DNA of 64,000 nt from JAKFWI01 sp031399165 (GCA_031399165.1 JANNOO010000027.1:62001-126000), one strand, 5' to 3'; positions 1 through 8,082 are shown, counted from the first letter of the stretch. Notes: generated by a model from the sequence alone, not told the origin. A program made the numbers and translations.

Positions 1-1488
1 GGCATAGCGTGCTTTGAACTCGGGGCGGTCCTGCGGTGTTTCTTCCCAGACGCCGCTGGCGTGGCCCGTTCCGACGCCCTCGAAGAACGCCGTCATGCGA
101 TCGAAACGGTCCTGGTTCGCCAGCGCCGCATTGACCACCTGCGCGAGCGAGCCCGCGCCCGCCACGCCCATCAACGGACGCGCCGAGATCAGGTTGGTGA
201 AATAGAGCGCCGGGATCGAACGTTCCTTGGCGTGCTGCACCACCGGTGTCGTGCCGATTGCGAGATTGGGGCCGAACTCCTCGACAGCCGCAATGTCCTG
301 CTCAAGCGAGGCACGATATTGAATGCGGACGCCCTTGGCCTCGAGCCATTCGCGATCGGGGCTTGACCACGGCGTCTGCGGGCACGCCGTGCCGACATAA
401 GGCACGTCAGCGCCACTCTCGATCAGCAGCCGCGCAACGAGAAGTTCTGAGCCTTCATAGCCCGAAACGGTGATCCGTCCCTTGATCGGCGCGGTGATGA
501 GCGCACCAGTGATCGCGGGCAGAACAATGTTCTTCGCCGCGTCGATCTTGGCGCGCGCCACGCCACAGGCGTCCCCGATCGCGTCAAGCCAGGCGGCTGT
601 TCCATCGCGCCCGACTGGCGCCGAGCCGATGACTCTGCGGCCCGCGGTTTCGAACTCCCGCACGGCGGCGGTGTAGAACGGATGAATCGCTGCGACTGCC
701 GCGCAATCAAGCGCGCTGTAAAGCTCGCGCCATTCACGCGTCGGCACGACAGGCCCAGCCGCAAGTCCCATCGGCGCAAGCATCATGCCGATGCCAACTG
801 GATCGGCCGGGAACATCTCTCCCAGCAGCGTTATGGAGGGCGCTGATGCGCGTTCGCGTGGCGCCGCCACGGGCCCCTGCTCGGCTTCGCCCCGCGCATA
901 TTTTAGCATCGCGCCGGCCAGCACATCTTTCGCTTCGGCGTGCGTCGGTATGCCAAAACCTGGCACGTCGATCCCGATGATGCGCACACCGTTGATCTGC
1001 TTGGGCAGCAATTGCAGCGGCACGCCCGAGGCTGTGGGCACGCAGAGATTAGTGACGACAATCGTGTCGTACTTCTCTGGATCGGCCAGCTGGAACACCG
1101 CGTCGCGGATGTCCTCGAACAGCTTGCCAGTGACTAGCGTTTCCGAATTGAAAGGCACGTAGCCAACGGTTCGGCGCGCGCCGTAGAAATGCGACGTGAA
1201 GGTCAGCCCATAAACGCAACACGCCGAACCTGACAGGATCGTCGCCGTGCGCCGCATGCGCAGGCCGACGCGGAGACTGCCGAACGCGGGACACATGCTC
1301 TGCGGCTGGTCGTGCGGTCCCTTGGGATAATCGCGCGCATAGCGCTCAAGCACTTCGGATTTGCCCGCGCTGGCCGCCGCCGCTTGCATTTCCGCGGCGC
1401 CGCCATGACAGTTTGCACCCTGGCTGATCGTGGGCGCGCTGATATCTGCGGCGTCGTGAAGTGCTTCGGAGGCGATCCGTTCGCTCAC
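1..1488 (-). CDS. bchY: Chlorophyllide a reductase subunit Y (partial, C-terminus off the window)
   Basis: BchY is one of the two nitrogenase MoFe-like subunits of chlorophyllide a reductase, which with BchZ and the reductase BchX reduces ring B to make the bacteriochlorin. The frame was read by hand from a GTG at 1488, two bases after the bchX stop, and stays open to base 1 (496 codons), so only a short C-terminal piece should be missing. Family signatures visible are MCPAFGSLRVGLRMRRT followed by SGSACCVYGLTF, and VTNLCVPTASGVPL, which supply the conserved cysteines of the iron-sulfur cluster region. An ATG just upstream is followed at once by TGA, so GTG is the only sensible start. It is the third gene of bchC-bchX-bchY; bchZ is expected to the left. 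Confidence 0.93.
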   Translation of the reverse strand, partial: MSERIASEALHDAADISAPTISQGANCHGGAAEMQAAAASAGKSEVLERYARDYPKGPHDQPQSMCPAFGSLRVGLRMRRTATILSGSACCVYGLTFTSHFYGARRTVGYVPFNSETLVTGKLFEDIRDAVFQLADPEKYDTIVVTNLCVPTASGVPLQLLPKQINGVRIIGIDVPGFGIPTHAEAKDVLAGAMLKYARGEAEQGPVAAPRERASAPSITLLGEMFPADPVGIGMMLAPMGLAAGPVVPTREWRELYSALDCAAVAAIHPFYTAAVREFETAGRRVIGSAPVGRDGTAAWLDAIGDACGVARAKIDAAKNIVLPAITGALITAPIKGRITVSGYEGSELLVARLLIESGADVPYVGTACPQTPWSSPDREWLEAKGVRIQYRASLEQDIAAVEEFGPNLAIGTTPVVQHAKERSIPALYFTNLISARPLMGVAGAGSLAQVVNAALANQDRFDRMTAFFEGVGTGHASGVWEETPQDRPEFKARYA

Positions 1489-1490
1489 AT

Positions 1491-2480
1491 TTACACCTGG
1501 TCGTAGACGACTTCGAGCGTCGGCTTTTCGACGTAGCTCGCGCCGCGCATGTCGGCCTGTGTTGCGGGTTTGAGCACCACGCCGCCGCCGACCTGGTCGG
1601 ATGCGAAGAGGCCAAGCAGCTGATCCTGCGTCAGCGGTTTCGGACGCACCGGCGGCGCTGTTGCTACATTCTCGGCCAGCCCCTCAAATAGCGAGCCCCA
1701 GCGCTCACCCGGCATGCCGATGATCTGATAATTGGCTGACTTGCGGCGGATGTCTTCGTCGGCAGGGATCGCGCACAACACGGGAATACCCGCCGCCTCA
1801 GCGAAGGCATGCGCCTCGCCCGTGCCGTCATCCTTGTTTATGAGCATGCCGGCGACGCCGACATTGCCGCCGAGCTTGCGGAAATACTCCACCGCCGAGC
1901 AGACATTGTTGGCGACATAGAGTGATTGCAGATCGTTCGAGCCAACGACGATCACCTTCTGGCACATGTCGCGCGCGATCGGCAGACCGAAGCCGCCGCA
2001 CACGACGTCACCCAGGAAATCGAGCAGCACGTAGTCGAACCCCCAATCGTGGAAGCCGAGCTTTTCCAGCAATTCGAAGCCGTGAATGATGCCCCGTCCA
2101 CCGCAGCCGCGCCCCACTTCCGGACCGCCCAGCTCCATCGCGAAAACGCCGTCGCGCTGGAAGCACACATCTTCGATGCGCACTTCATCGCCCGCGGCCT
2201 TCTTGCGCGAAGACGTTTCGATAATGGTCGGGCACGCCTTGCCGCCGAACAGCAGAGAAGTCGTGTCTGATTTCGGATCGCAGCCGATGAGCAGCACGCG
2301 CTTACCCTGCTGGGCCATCATGTAGCTGAGATTGGCGAGCGCGAAGCTCTTGCCGCTGCCGCCCTTGCCATAAATAGCAATAACTTGCGTTTCCTTGGTG
2401 ATTTCGCCCATGGGAACAGGATCGGGCTCTATCGCCGCTTCCGCGCGCAGGGCGCGGTTATCGAGCAGCGTGACGCTCAT
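1491..2480 (-). CDS. bchX: Chlorophyllide a reductase iron protein subunit X
   Basis: BchX is the NifH-like ATP-dependent electron donor of chlorophyllide a reductase. The P-loop GKGGSGKS sits at residues 38-45, followed by CDPKSDTTSLLFGGKACPT, and the two cysteines that hold the bridging 4Fe-4S cluster in this family appear in GRGCGG and DVVCGG. Length (329 aa) fits the family. The ATG at 2480 overlaps the bchC stop as ATGA, with GGAG about 9 bases upstream; an ATG two codons earlier (2486) is an alternative. The fifth P-loop residue is Ser where NifH and many BchX proteins, as I recall them, have Ile. It is the second gene of the bchC-X-Y operon. Confidence 0.97.
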   Translation of the reverse strand: MSVTLLDNRALRAEAAIEPDPVPMGEITKETQVIAIYGKGGSGKSFALANLSYMMAQQGKRVLLIGCDPKSDTTSLLFGGKACPTIIETSSRKKAAGDEVRIEDVCFQRDGVFAMELGGPEVGRGCGGRGIIHGFELLEKLGFHDWGFDYVLLDFLGDVVCGGFGLPIARDMCQKVIVVGSNDLQSLYVANNVCSAVEYFRKLGGNVGVAGMLINKDDGTGEAHAFAEAAGIPVLCAIPADEDIRRKSANYQIIGMPGERWGSLFEGLAENVATAPPVRPKPLTQDQLLGLFASDQVGGGVVLKPATQADMRGASYVEKPTLEVVYDQV

Positions 2481-3412
2481 GCGCATTTGCTCCAGTCCAG
2501 AACCATTTTGAGGCAAGCGCTGTCCGTAAACGCGGTTGCGTATGCCGCTTCAGCGCCTTCAGGGCGCTGCTCGTGGGTGATCAGATCATCGAGTGAAAGG
2601 AGCTCCGACCGCAGCAGGGATTGCGTGGCGCGCAAATCTTCCGGCTTCCACTCGGCGGCGATGCGCAAGCGCGCCTCGCGCATAAAGGCGGGCGCGAACC
2701 GGAACGAAAGCGGCTCTTCATAGAACCCGGCAAGCACGATCTCGCCGCCCTTAGCGAGCCGCCCAATTAAACTGTCGAGTAGCGCGCCGGCGCCGCTCGC
2801 GTCATAAATGGCATGGTAATCGCGGCGCTCGTCGGCTGCGGGATCGATAACGTCATAGCCAAAAGCGCCCGCGCGCCGCTGCGGGTTGACCTCCCACACC
2901 GCCGGCGCGGGTGCGCCATTGGCGATCGTGATACGCGCGAGCAAACGCCCCAACACGCCGTGGCCGACGATCAGATCCGGCGGCGCCCCGCCCGCGATCG
3001 CGTGATGCGCGGTGGCGGCCAGGGCGAGCAACACGCCGCGCGCGCCGAGGTGTTCTGGAATTTGCGTCGCCCGCGCGCTTGGCGTGATGAGCCTACGCGC
3101 CGCGCCGCCAAACAGGCCGCGCGCGTCCTTGTAGCAGGTCGCGCCGGGAATAAAGACGTACTCGCCAATCCGATGGACGGCATTGGCGCCGGCGCCGATG
3201 ACGCGCCCGACGGATTCATAACCGGGCACAAGCGGATAACCCATGCCCGGAAAAGCCGGCATCCGGCCCGACCAAAGCAGGCGCTCGGTGCCCGTGCTAA
3301 TTCCGCTCCAGCAAACCTCAGTAACGATGTCGTCGTCGCCGACCGGGTTCAGATCGAGGCTGCGCACCGCGATCCTTCCTGGCCCTTCTAAGACGACTGC
3401 CATCGTGTCCAT
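2477..3412 (-). CDS. bchC: 3-hydroxyethyl bacteriochlorophyllide a dehydrogenase
   Basis: BchC is a zinc-type alcohol dehydrogenase relative that oxidises the C3 hydroxyethyl group of bacteriochlorophyllide to acetyl, a late step in bacteriochlorophyll a synthesis. The sequence shows the MDR-fold start (MAVVLEGPGRIAVRSLDL), SGISTGTERLLWSGRMP and GYPLVPGYESVGRVIGAG, all typical of BchC. The ORF extends to 3448, but I chose the ATG at 3412 (MDTMAVVLEG) because it matches the usual N-terminus and leaves the promoter and operators free upstream. It is the first gene of bchC-X-Y, preceded by two PpsR-type boxes and a sigma70-like promoter. Confidence 0.95.
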   Translation of the reverse strand: MDTMAVVLEGPGRIAVRSLDLNPVGDDDIVTEVCWSGISTGTERLLWSGRMPAFPGMGYPLVPGYESVGRVIGAGANAVHRIGEYVFIPGATCYKDARGLFGGAARRLITPSARATQIPEHLGARGVLLALAATAHHAIAGGAPPDLIVGHGVLGRLLARITIANGAPAPAVWEVNPQRRAGAFGYDVIDPAADERRDYHAIYDASGAGALLDSLIGRLAKGGEIVLAGFYEEPLSFRFAPAFMREARLRIAAEWKPEDLRATQSLLRSELLSLDDLITHEQRPEGAEAAYATAFTDSACLKMVLDWSKCA

Positions 3413-3449
3413 TCGGCTTCCACCCCTGACGGTTCTACGGACCAGCAAG

Positions 3450-3467
3450 TGTCATCCTAATTGGACG
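3450..3467. promoter_or_regulatory. PpsR/CrtJ-type operator, promoter-proximal box of bchC
   Basis: TGTCATCCTAATTGGACG matches the PpsR/CrtJ consensus TGT-N12-ACA at five of six fixed positions. It covers the predicted -10 of the bchC promoter, about 38 bases upstream of the bchC ATG. It is separated by exactly 8 bp from a second box, the arrangement described for cooperative CrtJ/PpsR binding at bchC of Rhodobacter. Confidence 0.75.
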
Positions 3468-3481
3468 TTCCAATGTGTCAA
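3454..3481 (-). promoter_or_regulatory. Predicted sigma70-type promoter of bchC-X-Y
   Basis: On the minus strand TTGACA (3481-3476) is followed after 16 bases by TAGGAT (3459-3454). The -35 is a perfect consensus and lies in the distal PpsR box; the -10 (four of six) lies in the proximal box, so bound repressor would block RNA polymerase. Inferred from sequence only. Confidence 0.6.
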
Positions 3482-3493
3482 CTAATCAAGACG
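3476..3493. promoter_or_regulatory. PpsR/CrtJ-type operator, distal box of bchC
   Basis: TGTCAACTAATCAAGACG matches TGT-N12-ACA at five of six fixed bases and shares TGTCA, a TAAT core and GAC with the proximal box. The gap between the boxes (3468-3475) is 8 bp. Its first six bases, read on the minus strand, form the -35 hexamer. Confidence 0.72.
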
Positions 3494-3502
3494 CCACCAG
3501 TG

Positions 3503-4606
3503 TCAGGCTGCGTCGGCCGTCACAATCCGCAGAAGATCTGGATTTCGCACGCGCAGCAAACGCACATTCCGAAATCCTGCTTGCGCCAGGAACGTTGCGA
3601 TAGCAGCCGGAGTGCGCGCTTCGCCGCGTCCCATCGCCAGCAGGTAAAAGCCAAAATACGCTTCGCAGACACGGTCTTGGCGCGGCGCAGCGGACATCGG
3701 TTCGGCGATCAGGAGGCGTCCGCCCGGCGCCAGGGCGGCGCGCGCCGCTGTGAGAATTCGCGCCACGCCAGCGTCGTCATGGTCGTGCAGAATTCGCGTC
3801 AGCGTAATGAGGTCAGCGCCCTCTGGCAGCGGCTCGGAAAGAAAATCACCTTCGAAAAATGTAGTGCGCTCAGCGAAGGGCCGCAGATTCGCGCGCGCAC
3901 GATCGACGACGGCGGGCAAATCGAACAAGCGCAGCCCGAGCCGGGGCCACCGCGCGGCGGCGGCAGCCAGAAACACCCCTTCGCCGCCGCCGACATCCAT
4001 GACCACCTTGTGCCGGCGCAGCGGGTAGGCATCTAGAATATCGGCCGCGACGCCCGGCTGCGTTGCGGCCATCAAGGACGAATAGGCGCTTGCAGCAGCA
4101 GCACCCATTTTTCCGGGCTCCTCAGCTATCGCGTAGGGCCAGTATTCGGCGAGCTGCTCGCCCCGGCCGCGCCGCAATAGAGCGACAGGATCAGCGATGT
4201 CGGCATAAAATCGGTCGTGGTGCCGAATCATGTCGGCCAGGCCGGCGTTGCCGAGCAAAGCCGCGCCCTGTTGGCCTAGGGCGAAGCGCGCGCCCAACGG
4301 TTCAACTAAATCAAGCGCCGCCGCCGCACGGAGAAGCCGCGCCATGGCGGGTTCGGGGATGTCAGCTGCAATCGCCATCGCGCTAGGCTCCATAGGCCCG
4401 GCCTTTAGCCTCGTCAGTACGTTCAAACGCACGCAGGCGAACAGCACTTGAGCGTATGCAAATCCCGCGATCAGATCGAACAATTGCCCAGCGCGGCGAC
4501 GCGCAATTGGCCTGGTTAAAGGGAAATCAGCGGCAAACCGCTGAAACTCTGGATTTGAAAGACGCCGGTTGCGCCAGGCAATCCAGCGCGCGCGCCAACC
4601 TGACAT
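3503..4606 (-). CDS. crtF: Demethylspheroidene / hydroxyneurosporene O-methyltransferase
   Basis: CrtF methylates the C1 hydroxyl of acyclic carotenoids with S-adenosylmethionine, giving the methoxy end groups of spheroidene and spirilloxanthin. The 367-aa protein has the plant-type O-methyltransferase layout: an N-terminal helical dimerisation part, then VVMDVGGGEGVFL as the SAM-binding motif, GDFLSEPLPEGADLITLTRILHD, and a C-terminal segment GGRLLIAEPMS. It begins 6 bases after the crtE stop, so crtE-crtF are co-transcribed away from crtD. Position between crtE and bchC fits a standard purple-bacterial photosynthesis cluster. Confidence 0.94.
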   Translation of the reverse strand: MSGWRARWIAWRNRRLSNPEFQRFAADFPLTRPIARRRAGQLFDLIAGFAYAQVLFACVRLNVLTRLKAGPMEPSAMAIAADIPEPAMARLLRAAAALDLVEPLGARFALGQQGAALLGNAGLADMIRHHDRFYADIADPVALLRRGRGEQLAEYWPYAIAEEPGKMGAAAASAYSSLMAATQPGVAADILDAYPLRRHKVVMDVGGGEGVFLAAAAARWPRLGLRLFDLPAVVDRARANLRPFAERTTFFEGDFLSEPLPEGADLITLTRILHDHDDAGVARILTAARAALAPGGRLLIAEPMSAAPRQDRVCEAYFGFYLLAMGRGEARTPAAIATFLAQAGFRNVRLLRVRNPDLLRIVTADAA

Positions 4607-4612
4607 CGCCGC

Positions 4613-5479
4613 TTACGCGGCGGTTCGCGTCAATTGTTTCGGCGCCAGACGCATAGCTGTCATACGCACAAGCGCGCGCATCTCTTGCGCCCCCTCGCAA
4701 TGGGGCACGGAATCGACAGCCTGCTCAACCAGCGCATTGAGTTGCGTTAGAGCGCCTTTGATCCCGCGCTCAGCGACCGCGCTCGGGCGCTGGAGCAGCG
4801 CGTCCTGGCCGACCGGCTTGTCGTTGTCTCCCTCATGGACGGCGTCGAACAAATCGTCGGCGACCTGATAGGCGGCGCCCAACGTCTCGCCCAATGCGCG
4901 CCATGGACCGGCGTCAGACCCGGCGGCCATCGCGCCAGACATCGTGGCGGCAACGAAAAGAGAGCCCGTCTTGGCCTGATGATAAAGTTCCAGCGGCGCG
5001 ACGGGCTCGCTTTCCCAAGCCTGCCCCGCGACGATGCCGGTCGGCGCGCCTACGCCACGCGCCAGCGCGCATATCAGCGGCGCCAGACGCATCGGCGCCG
5101 CCGGCGCAGCAAGGGCCAGCTTTTCGAACGCCATAACAATCAGCGCGTCGCCAGCCAGCAGCGCAATCTGTTGTCCGAACACAGCATGCACGGAGGGTGT
5201 GCCGCGGCGGGTGACCGCGTTATCGAAGCAGGGCAGATCATCATGCGCGAGCGACGCGCAATGAATGAGCTCGATCGCGGCGGCGGCGGCATCGGAAATA
5301 GCCGGCTGATCATCGCCGCACGCCTGCGCGACAGCAAGGCACAGCATCGGCCGGACGCGGGCGCCGCCCGGGAAAACCGCATGTTGCATGGCTTGGCTCA
5401 AAAGAGGTGGCGCTGCGGCCATATCCGCCCGGCAAACCGCGCCGCGTAGCGCGGCCTCGACGCGTGACGCCAGCGTCAT
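4613..5479 (-). CDS. crtE: Geranylgeranyl diphosphate synthase
   Basis: CrtE makes geranylgeranyl diphosphate for carotenoids and for the bacteriochlorophyll side chain. The first aspartate-rich motif is present as HDDLPCFDN and the second as DDLFDAV; GGARVRPML near the N-terminus and LLAGDALIV are also typical of trans-prenyl synthases. The open frame reaches 5539, but the ATG at 5479 has GGGAGG six bases upstream and gives the usual N-terminus (288 aa), and the longer form would run through the PpsR box. First gene of crtE-crtF, divergent from crtD. Confidence 0.94.
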   Translation of the reverse strand: MTLASRVEAALRGAVCRADMAAAPPLLSQAMQHAVFPGGARVRPMLCLAVAQACGDDQPAISDAAAAAIELIHCASLAHDDLPCFDNAVTRRGTPSVHAVFGQQIALLAGDALIVMAFEKLALAAPAAPMRLAPLICALARGVGAPTGIVAGQAWESEPVAPLELYHQAKTGSLFVAATMSGAMAAGSDAGPWRALGETLGAAYQVADDLFDAVHEGDNDKPVGQDALLQRPSAVAERGIKGALTQLNALVEQAVDSVPHCEGAQEMRALVRMTAMRLAPKQLTRTAA

Positions 5480-5520
5480 GAACTGCCTCCCTGAAGTATC
5501 AGCCGGATTACACCGAACAC

Positions 5521-5538
5521 TGTCACTTAATCTGGACA
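5521..5538. promoter_or_regulatory. PpsR/CrtJ-type operator between crtE and crtD
   Basis: TGTCACTTAATCTGGACA is a perfect TGT-N12-ACA, roughly midway between the crtE ATG (5479) and the proposed crtD CTG (5578), so one box could control both operons. A weaker half-matching box (AGTATCAGCCGGATTACA, 5495-5512) lies exactly 8 bp away on the crtE side, the same spacing as at bchC and crtI. Confidence 0.75.
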
Positions 5539-5565
5539 CATGCTAGCGTCCAGTCAATCGACTTT

Positions 5566-5580
5566 GGAGATTAGCCGCTG
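5566..5580 (+). promoter_or_regulatory. Ribosome binding site and CTG start of crtD
   Basis: GGAGA at 5566-5570 is followed, after seven bases, by CTG at 5578. The frame is closed by TAG at 5572, and the only standard start downstream (GTG 5599) would cut off the first beta strand of the FAD fold and has no comparable Shine-Dalgarno. This decides for a CTG start. Confidence 0.55.
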
Positions 5581-7131
5581 AAAGACGATCGGGTTCTGGT
5601 GATCGGCGCCGGCATCGGCGGGCTCGCCGCCGCCATTTCGCTGGCGCAGGCCGGCTACCGGGTCACGGTGCTTGAACGCGCGACCCACCCCGGCGGCAAA
5701 ATGCGCGAAACAGCGGTAAGCGGGGCGCGGATCGATTCAGGTCCCACCGTGCTCACGATGCGGTGGGTGTTTGATCATCTGTTTGAATCGGCTGGCGCGC
5801 GGCTCACTGACTATGTGGCGCTGCAACCGCTCTCGATCCTGGCGCGGCACGCCTGGAGCAGTGGCGCGCAGCTCGATCTCTTCGCCGATCAGAAACGCAG
5901 CGCCGATGCGATCGGCGCGTTCGCGGGCGCGGCAGAAGCGCGGGGCTATCGCGCCTTCTGCGCCGAATCCAGGCGCATGTACGACGTGTTGCGCGCGCCC
6001 TTCCTGAGCGACTTCAAACCAGACCCACTGACGCTTGCCGCGCGGATTGGACCGCAACGCGCCGCCGACCTGTTCGCAATCCGCCCCTTCGACACGATGT
6101 GGCGCGCGCTCGGCGCCCATTTCCGCGATCCGCGCCTGAGGCAATTATTTGGCCGCTACGCCACCTATTGCGGCGCGTCGCCCTTTGAGGCGCCAGCGAC
6201 CTTGATGCTGATCGCGCATGTTGAACAGGAAGGGGTGTGGATCGTCGAAGGCGGCATGCAGCGTCTAGCCGAAGCGCTCGGCGCCTGCGCGCAAGGGCTC
6301 GGCGTGACGTTTCAGTTCGACGCTCACGTCGATGCGATCGAGGTCGATGGCGGCCGCGCGCGCGGCGTGCGGCTGGCCGATGGTGTGCGCCTTGCTGCGG
6401 ATGCGGTTATTTGCAACGCCGATCCTGCCGCGCTTGCCGAAGGGCTTTTCGGTACGGCGGCGCAAAGCGCTCTCGCCGCCGCGCCCCGCGCGCAGCGCTC
6501 GCTCTCGGCGATGACATGGGCGATGCGCGGAGAAGCGCGCGGCTTTCCGCTTGTGCGCCACAACGTATTCTTCTCGGACAATTACGCCGCCGAGTTCGAC
6601 GCCCTGTTCAAGCAAGGGCGCATGCCGGCGGACCCGACAATCTATGTCTGTGCTCAGGATCGCGCCGGCGACGGCGCCGTGAATGGCGCCGATCGCCTGT
6701 TCATTCTAGCCAACGCGCCGGCAAGCGGAGACGCACGGCCCTTATCCGCCACGGAGCTAACCAAATGCGAGACGACCGTATTCAACGCGCTTCGGAAGCG
6801 CGGGCTGGAGATAGAACCGATAGCAGCGACGCGAACGACCCCGGCGGATTTCAACGCCCTGTTTCCCGCCACGGGCGGCGCACTCTACGGCCCGGCGACA
6901 CACGGTTGGGCGGCGGCGTTTCAACGGCCTGGCGCGAGAACGAAGATTCCGGGGCTGTACCTGGCTGGGGGCGGCGTGCACCCGGGCGCGGGTGTGCCGA
7001 TGGCGGCGCTTTCGGGCGGCATGGCGGCGCGGGCCGTGATGGCGGACCGCGCTTTGACGCGCCCGTCTCTCCCGGCGGCTACGCATGGTGGTACGTCGAT
7101 GCGCTCAGCGATGACAAGCAACACGGCCTAA
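5578..7131 (+). CDS. crtD: Methoxyneurosporene dehydrogenase (CrtD-type carotenoid 3,4-desaturase)
   Basis: CrtD is an FAD-dependent desaturase that introduces the C3-C4 double bond in hydroxy/methoxy carotenoids. The nucleotide fold begins VLVIGAGIGGLAAAISL and continues with GYRVTVLERATHPGGKM; the C-terminal LYLAGGGVHPGAGVPMAALSGGMAA is the CrtI/CrtD signature. The start is proposed at a CTG (5578), which adds seven residues (KDDRVL...) that complete the first strand; GTG 5599 is the conventional alternative (510 aa). The C-terminal tail after position 7020 overlaps the reading frame of crtC. It is divergent from crtE and followed by crtC. Confidence 0.92.
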   Translation: MKDDRVLVIGAGIGGLAAAISLAQAGYRVTVLERATHPGGKMRETAVSGARIDSGPTVLTMRWVFDHLFESAGARLTDYVALQPLSILARHAWSSGAQLDLFADQKRSADAIGAFAGAAEARGYRAFCAESRRMYDVLRAPFLSDFKPDPLTLAARIGPQRAADLFAIRPFDTMWRALGAHFRDPRLRQLFGRYATYCGASPFEAPATLMLIAHVEQEGVWIVEGGMQRLAEALGACAQGLGVTFQFDAHVDAIEVDGGRARGVRLADGVRLAADAVICNADPAALAEGLFGTAAQSALAAAPRAQRSLSAMTWAMRGEARGFPLVRHNVFFSDNYAAEFDALFKQGRMPADPTIYVCAQDRAGDGAVNGADRLFILANAPASGDARPLSATELTKCETTVFNALRKRGLEIEPIAATRTTPADFNALFPATGGALYGPATHGWAAAFQRPGARTKIPGLYLAGGGVHPGAGVPMAALSGGMAARAVMADRALTRPSLPAATHGGTSMRSAMTSNTA

Positions 7132-7958
7132 CCATTATCGCCTTCATCGGCAGCGTTTTTTCGCCTTACTACGCCTGGTCGAACTGGCGCGATCCGGAAA
7201 ATCATTGCGCGATGAACGTTGCGCTCTACCGCGCCGGGCATGACCGCTGGGCGATGACCGAGCGCGGACGCAGCAGCCTCACGCGCGACGCAAACAGCTT
7301 GACCATCGCCGCCAGCGCCATGCACTGGGACGGCGCGGCGCTGGGGATCGAGATAAACGAATGGACCGCGCCAGTGCCCTCGCGCATGCGCGGCGCGGTT
7401 ACGGTGCGGCCTGAATTTGTCGCCGACAAGGCTTACGCTCTCGATTCCACGCAGCGGCATTTCTGGAAGCCGATAGCGCCGCGCGCGCAAATTACCGCCA
7501 GCTTCGATGACGGGGCGCTTTCATGGCGCGGCGATGGGTATTTCGATTGCAATTGGGGCGACGAGCCGCTGGAGGACGCGTTCGGTGCGTGGACCTGGTC
7601 ACGCGCGCACACGCGCGATGGCGCGATCATTCATTACGACGTTGCGCCGCGAGTGGAGTCAGACCGTTCGCTGGCGCTTCGGTTTGACCGTTCCGGCGCG
7701 GTCGCTTCGTTCGAACCGCCGCCAACAACACCGCTGCCAGAAACGTTCTGGCGTGTACCGCGCACGGTTCGCGGAGCGCCGCACATGCTGCGCACGCTCG
7801 AAGATGCGCCCTTTTACGCGCGCACCGCGCTCACGGGAGAAATTGATGGCGAGCCCGCAGACATCATGCACGAAAGCCTGTCGCTCGATCGCCTTCGCAC
7901 ACCTTGGGTCCGCGCGATGCTACCCTTCCGGATGCCCCGGCTCGCCGGGCGGCGGTGA
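7041..7958 (+). CDS. crtC: Hydroxyneurosporene synthase (carotenoid 1,2-hydratase); start unresolved
   Basis: CrtC adds water to the C1-C2 double bond of neurosporene/lycopene-type carotenoids. Strong family features are GGPRFDAPVSPGGYAWW, IIAFIGSVFSPYYAWS, GYFDCNWGDEPLEDAF and the C-terminal LSLDRLRTPWVRAMLPFRMP. The family resemblance begins near 7041, inside the crtD C-terminus in another frame, but this frame contains no ATG, GTG, TTG or CTG between 6906 (a TTG) and the ATG at 7211, which lies after the conserved N-terminus. Translation may begin at the distant TTG, at a non-standard codon, or by frameshifting from crtD; a sequence error is also possible. The start given is where homology begins. 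The 3' end overlaps a small convergent gene. Confidence 0.88.
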   Translation, partial: GGPRFDAPVSPGGYAWWYVDALSDDKQHGLTIIAFIGSVFSPYYAWSNWRDPENHCAMNVALYRAGHDRWAMTERGRSSLTRDANSLTIAASAMHWDGAALGIEINEWTAPVPSRMRGAVTVRPEFVADKAYALDSTQRHFWKPIAPRAQITASFDDGALSWRGDGYFDCNWGDEPLEDAFGAWTWSRAHTRDGAIIHYDVAPRVESDRSLALRFDRSGAVASFEPPPTTPLPETFWRVPRTVRGAPHMLRTLEDAPFYARTALTGEIDGEPADIMHESLSLDRLRTPWVRAMLPFRMPRLAGRR

Positions 7959-8069
7959 TTGCTTTTCGCGCGCGCCCGGCCGCACGCTCCACCATTCGTA
8001 GCCCGCCCATGCCAGCGCTGCGCCGCTGAAAAGCAGCAATTCTATGAGGAAAATCGGATTGCCTTGCAT
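7920..8069 (-). CDS. Small membrane protein downstream of crtB (49 aa)
   Basis: A 49-residue protein begins with MQGNPIFLIELLLFSGAALA, i.e. one transmembrane helix (about residues 5-24) followed by YEWWSVRP and a short Pro/Gly-rich cytoplasmic tail. AAGGA lies about 9 bases before the ATG at 8069, and the gene starts 13 bases after the crtB stop, so it is very likely the last gene of crtI-crtB-orf. Its last 39 bases overlap the 3' end of crtC on the other strand. Small proteins of this look occur next to phytoene synthase in other alphaproteobacterial photosynthesis clusters as far as I recall, but no function is known to me. Confidence 0.7.
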   Translation of the reverse strand: MQGNPIFLIELLLFSGAALAWAGYEWWSVRPGAREKQSPPPGEPGHPEG

Positions 8070-8082
8070 GGGCCAAATCCTT

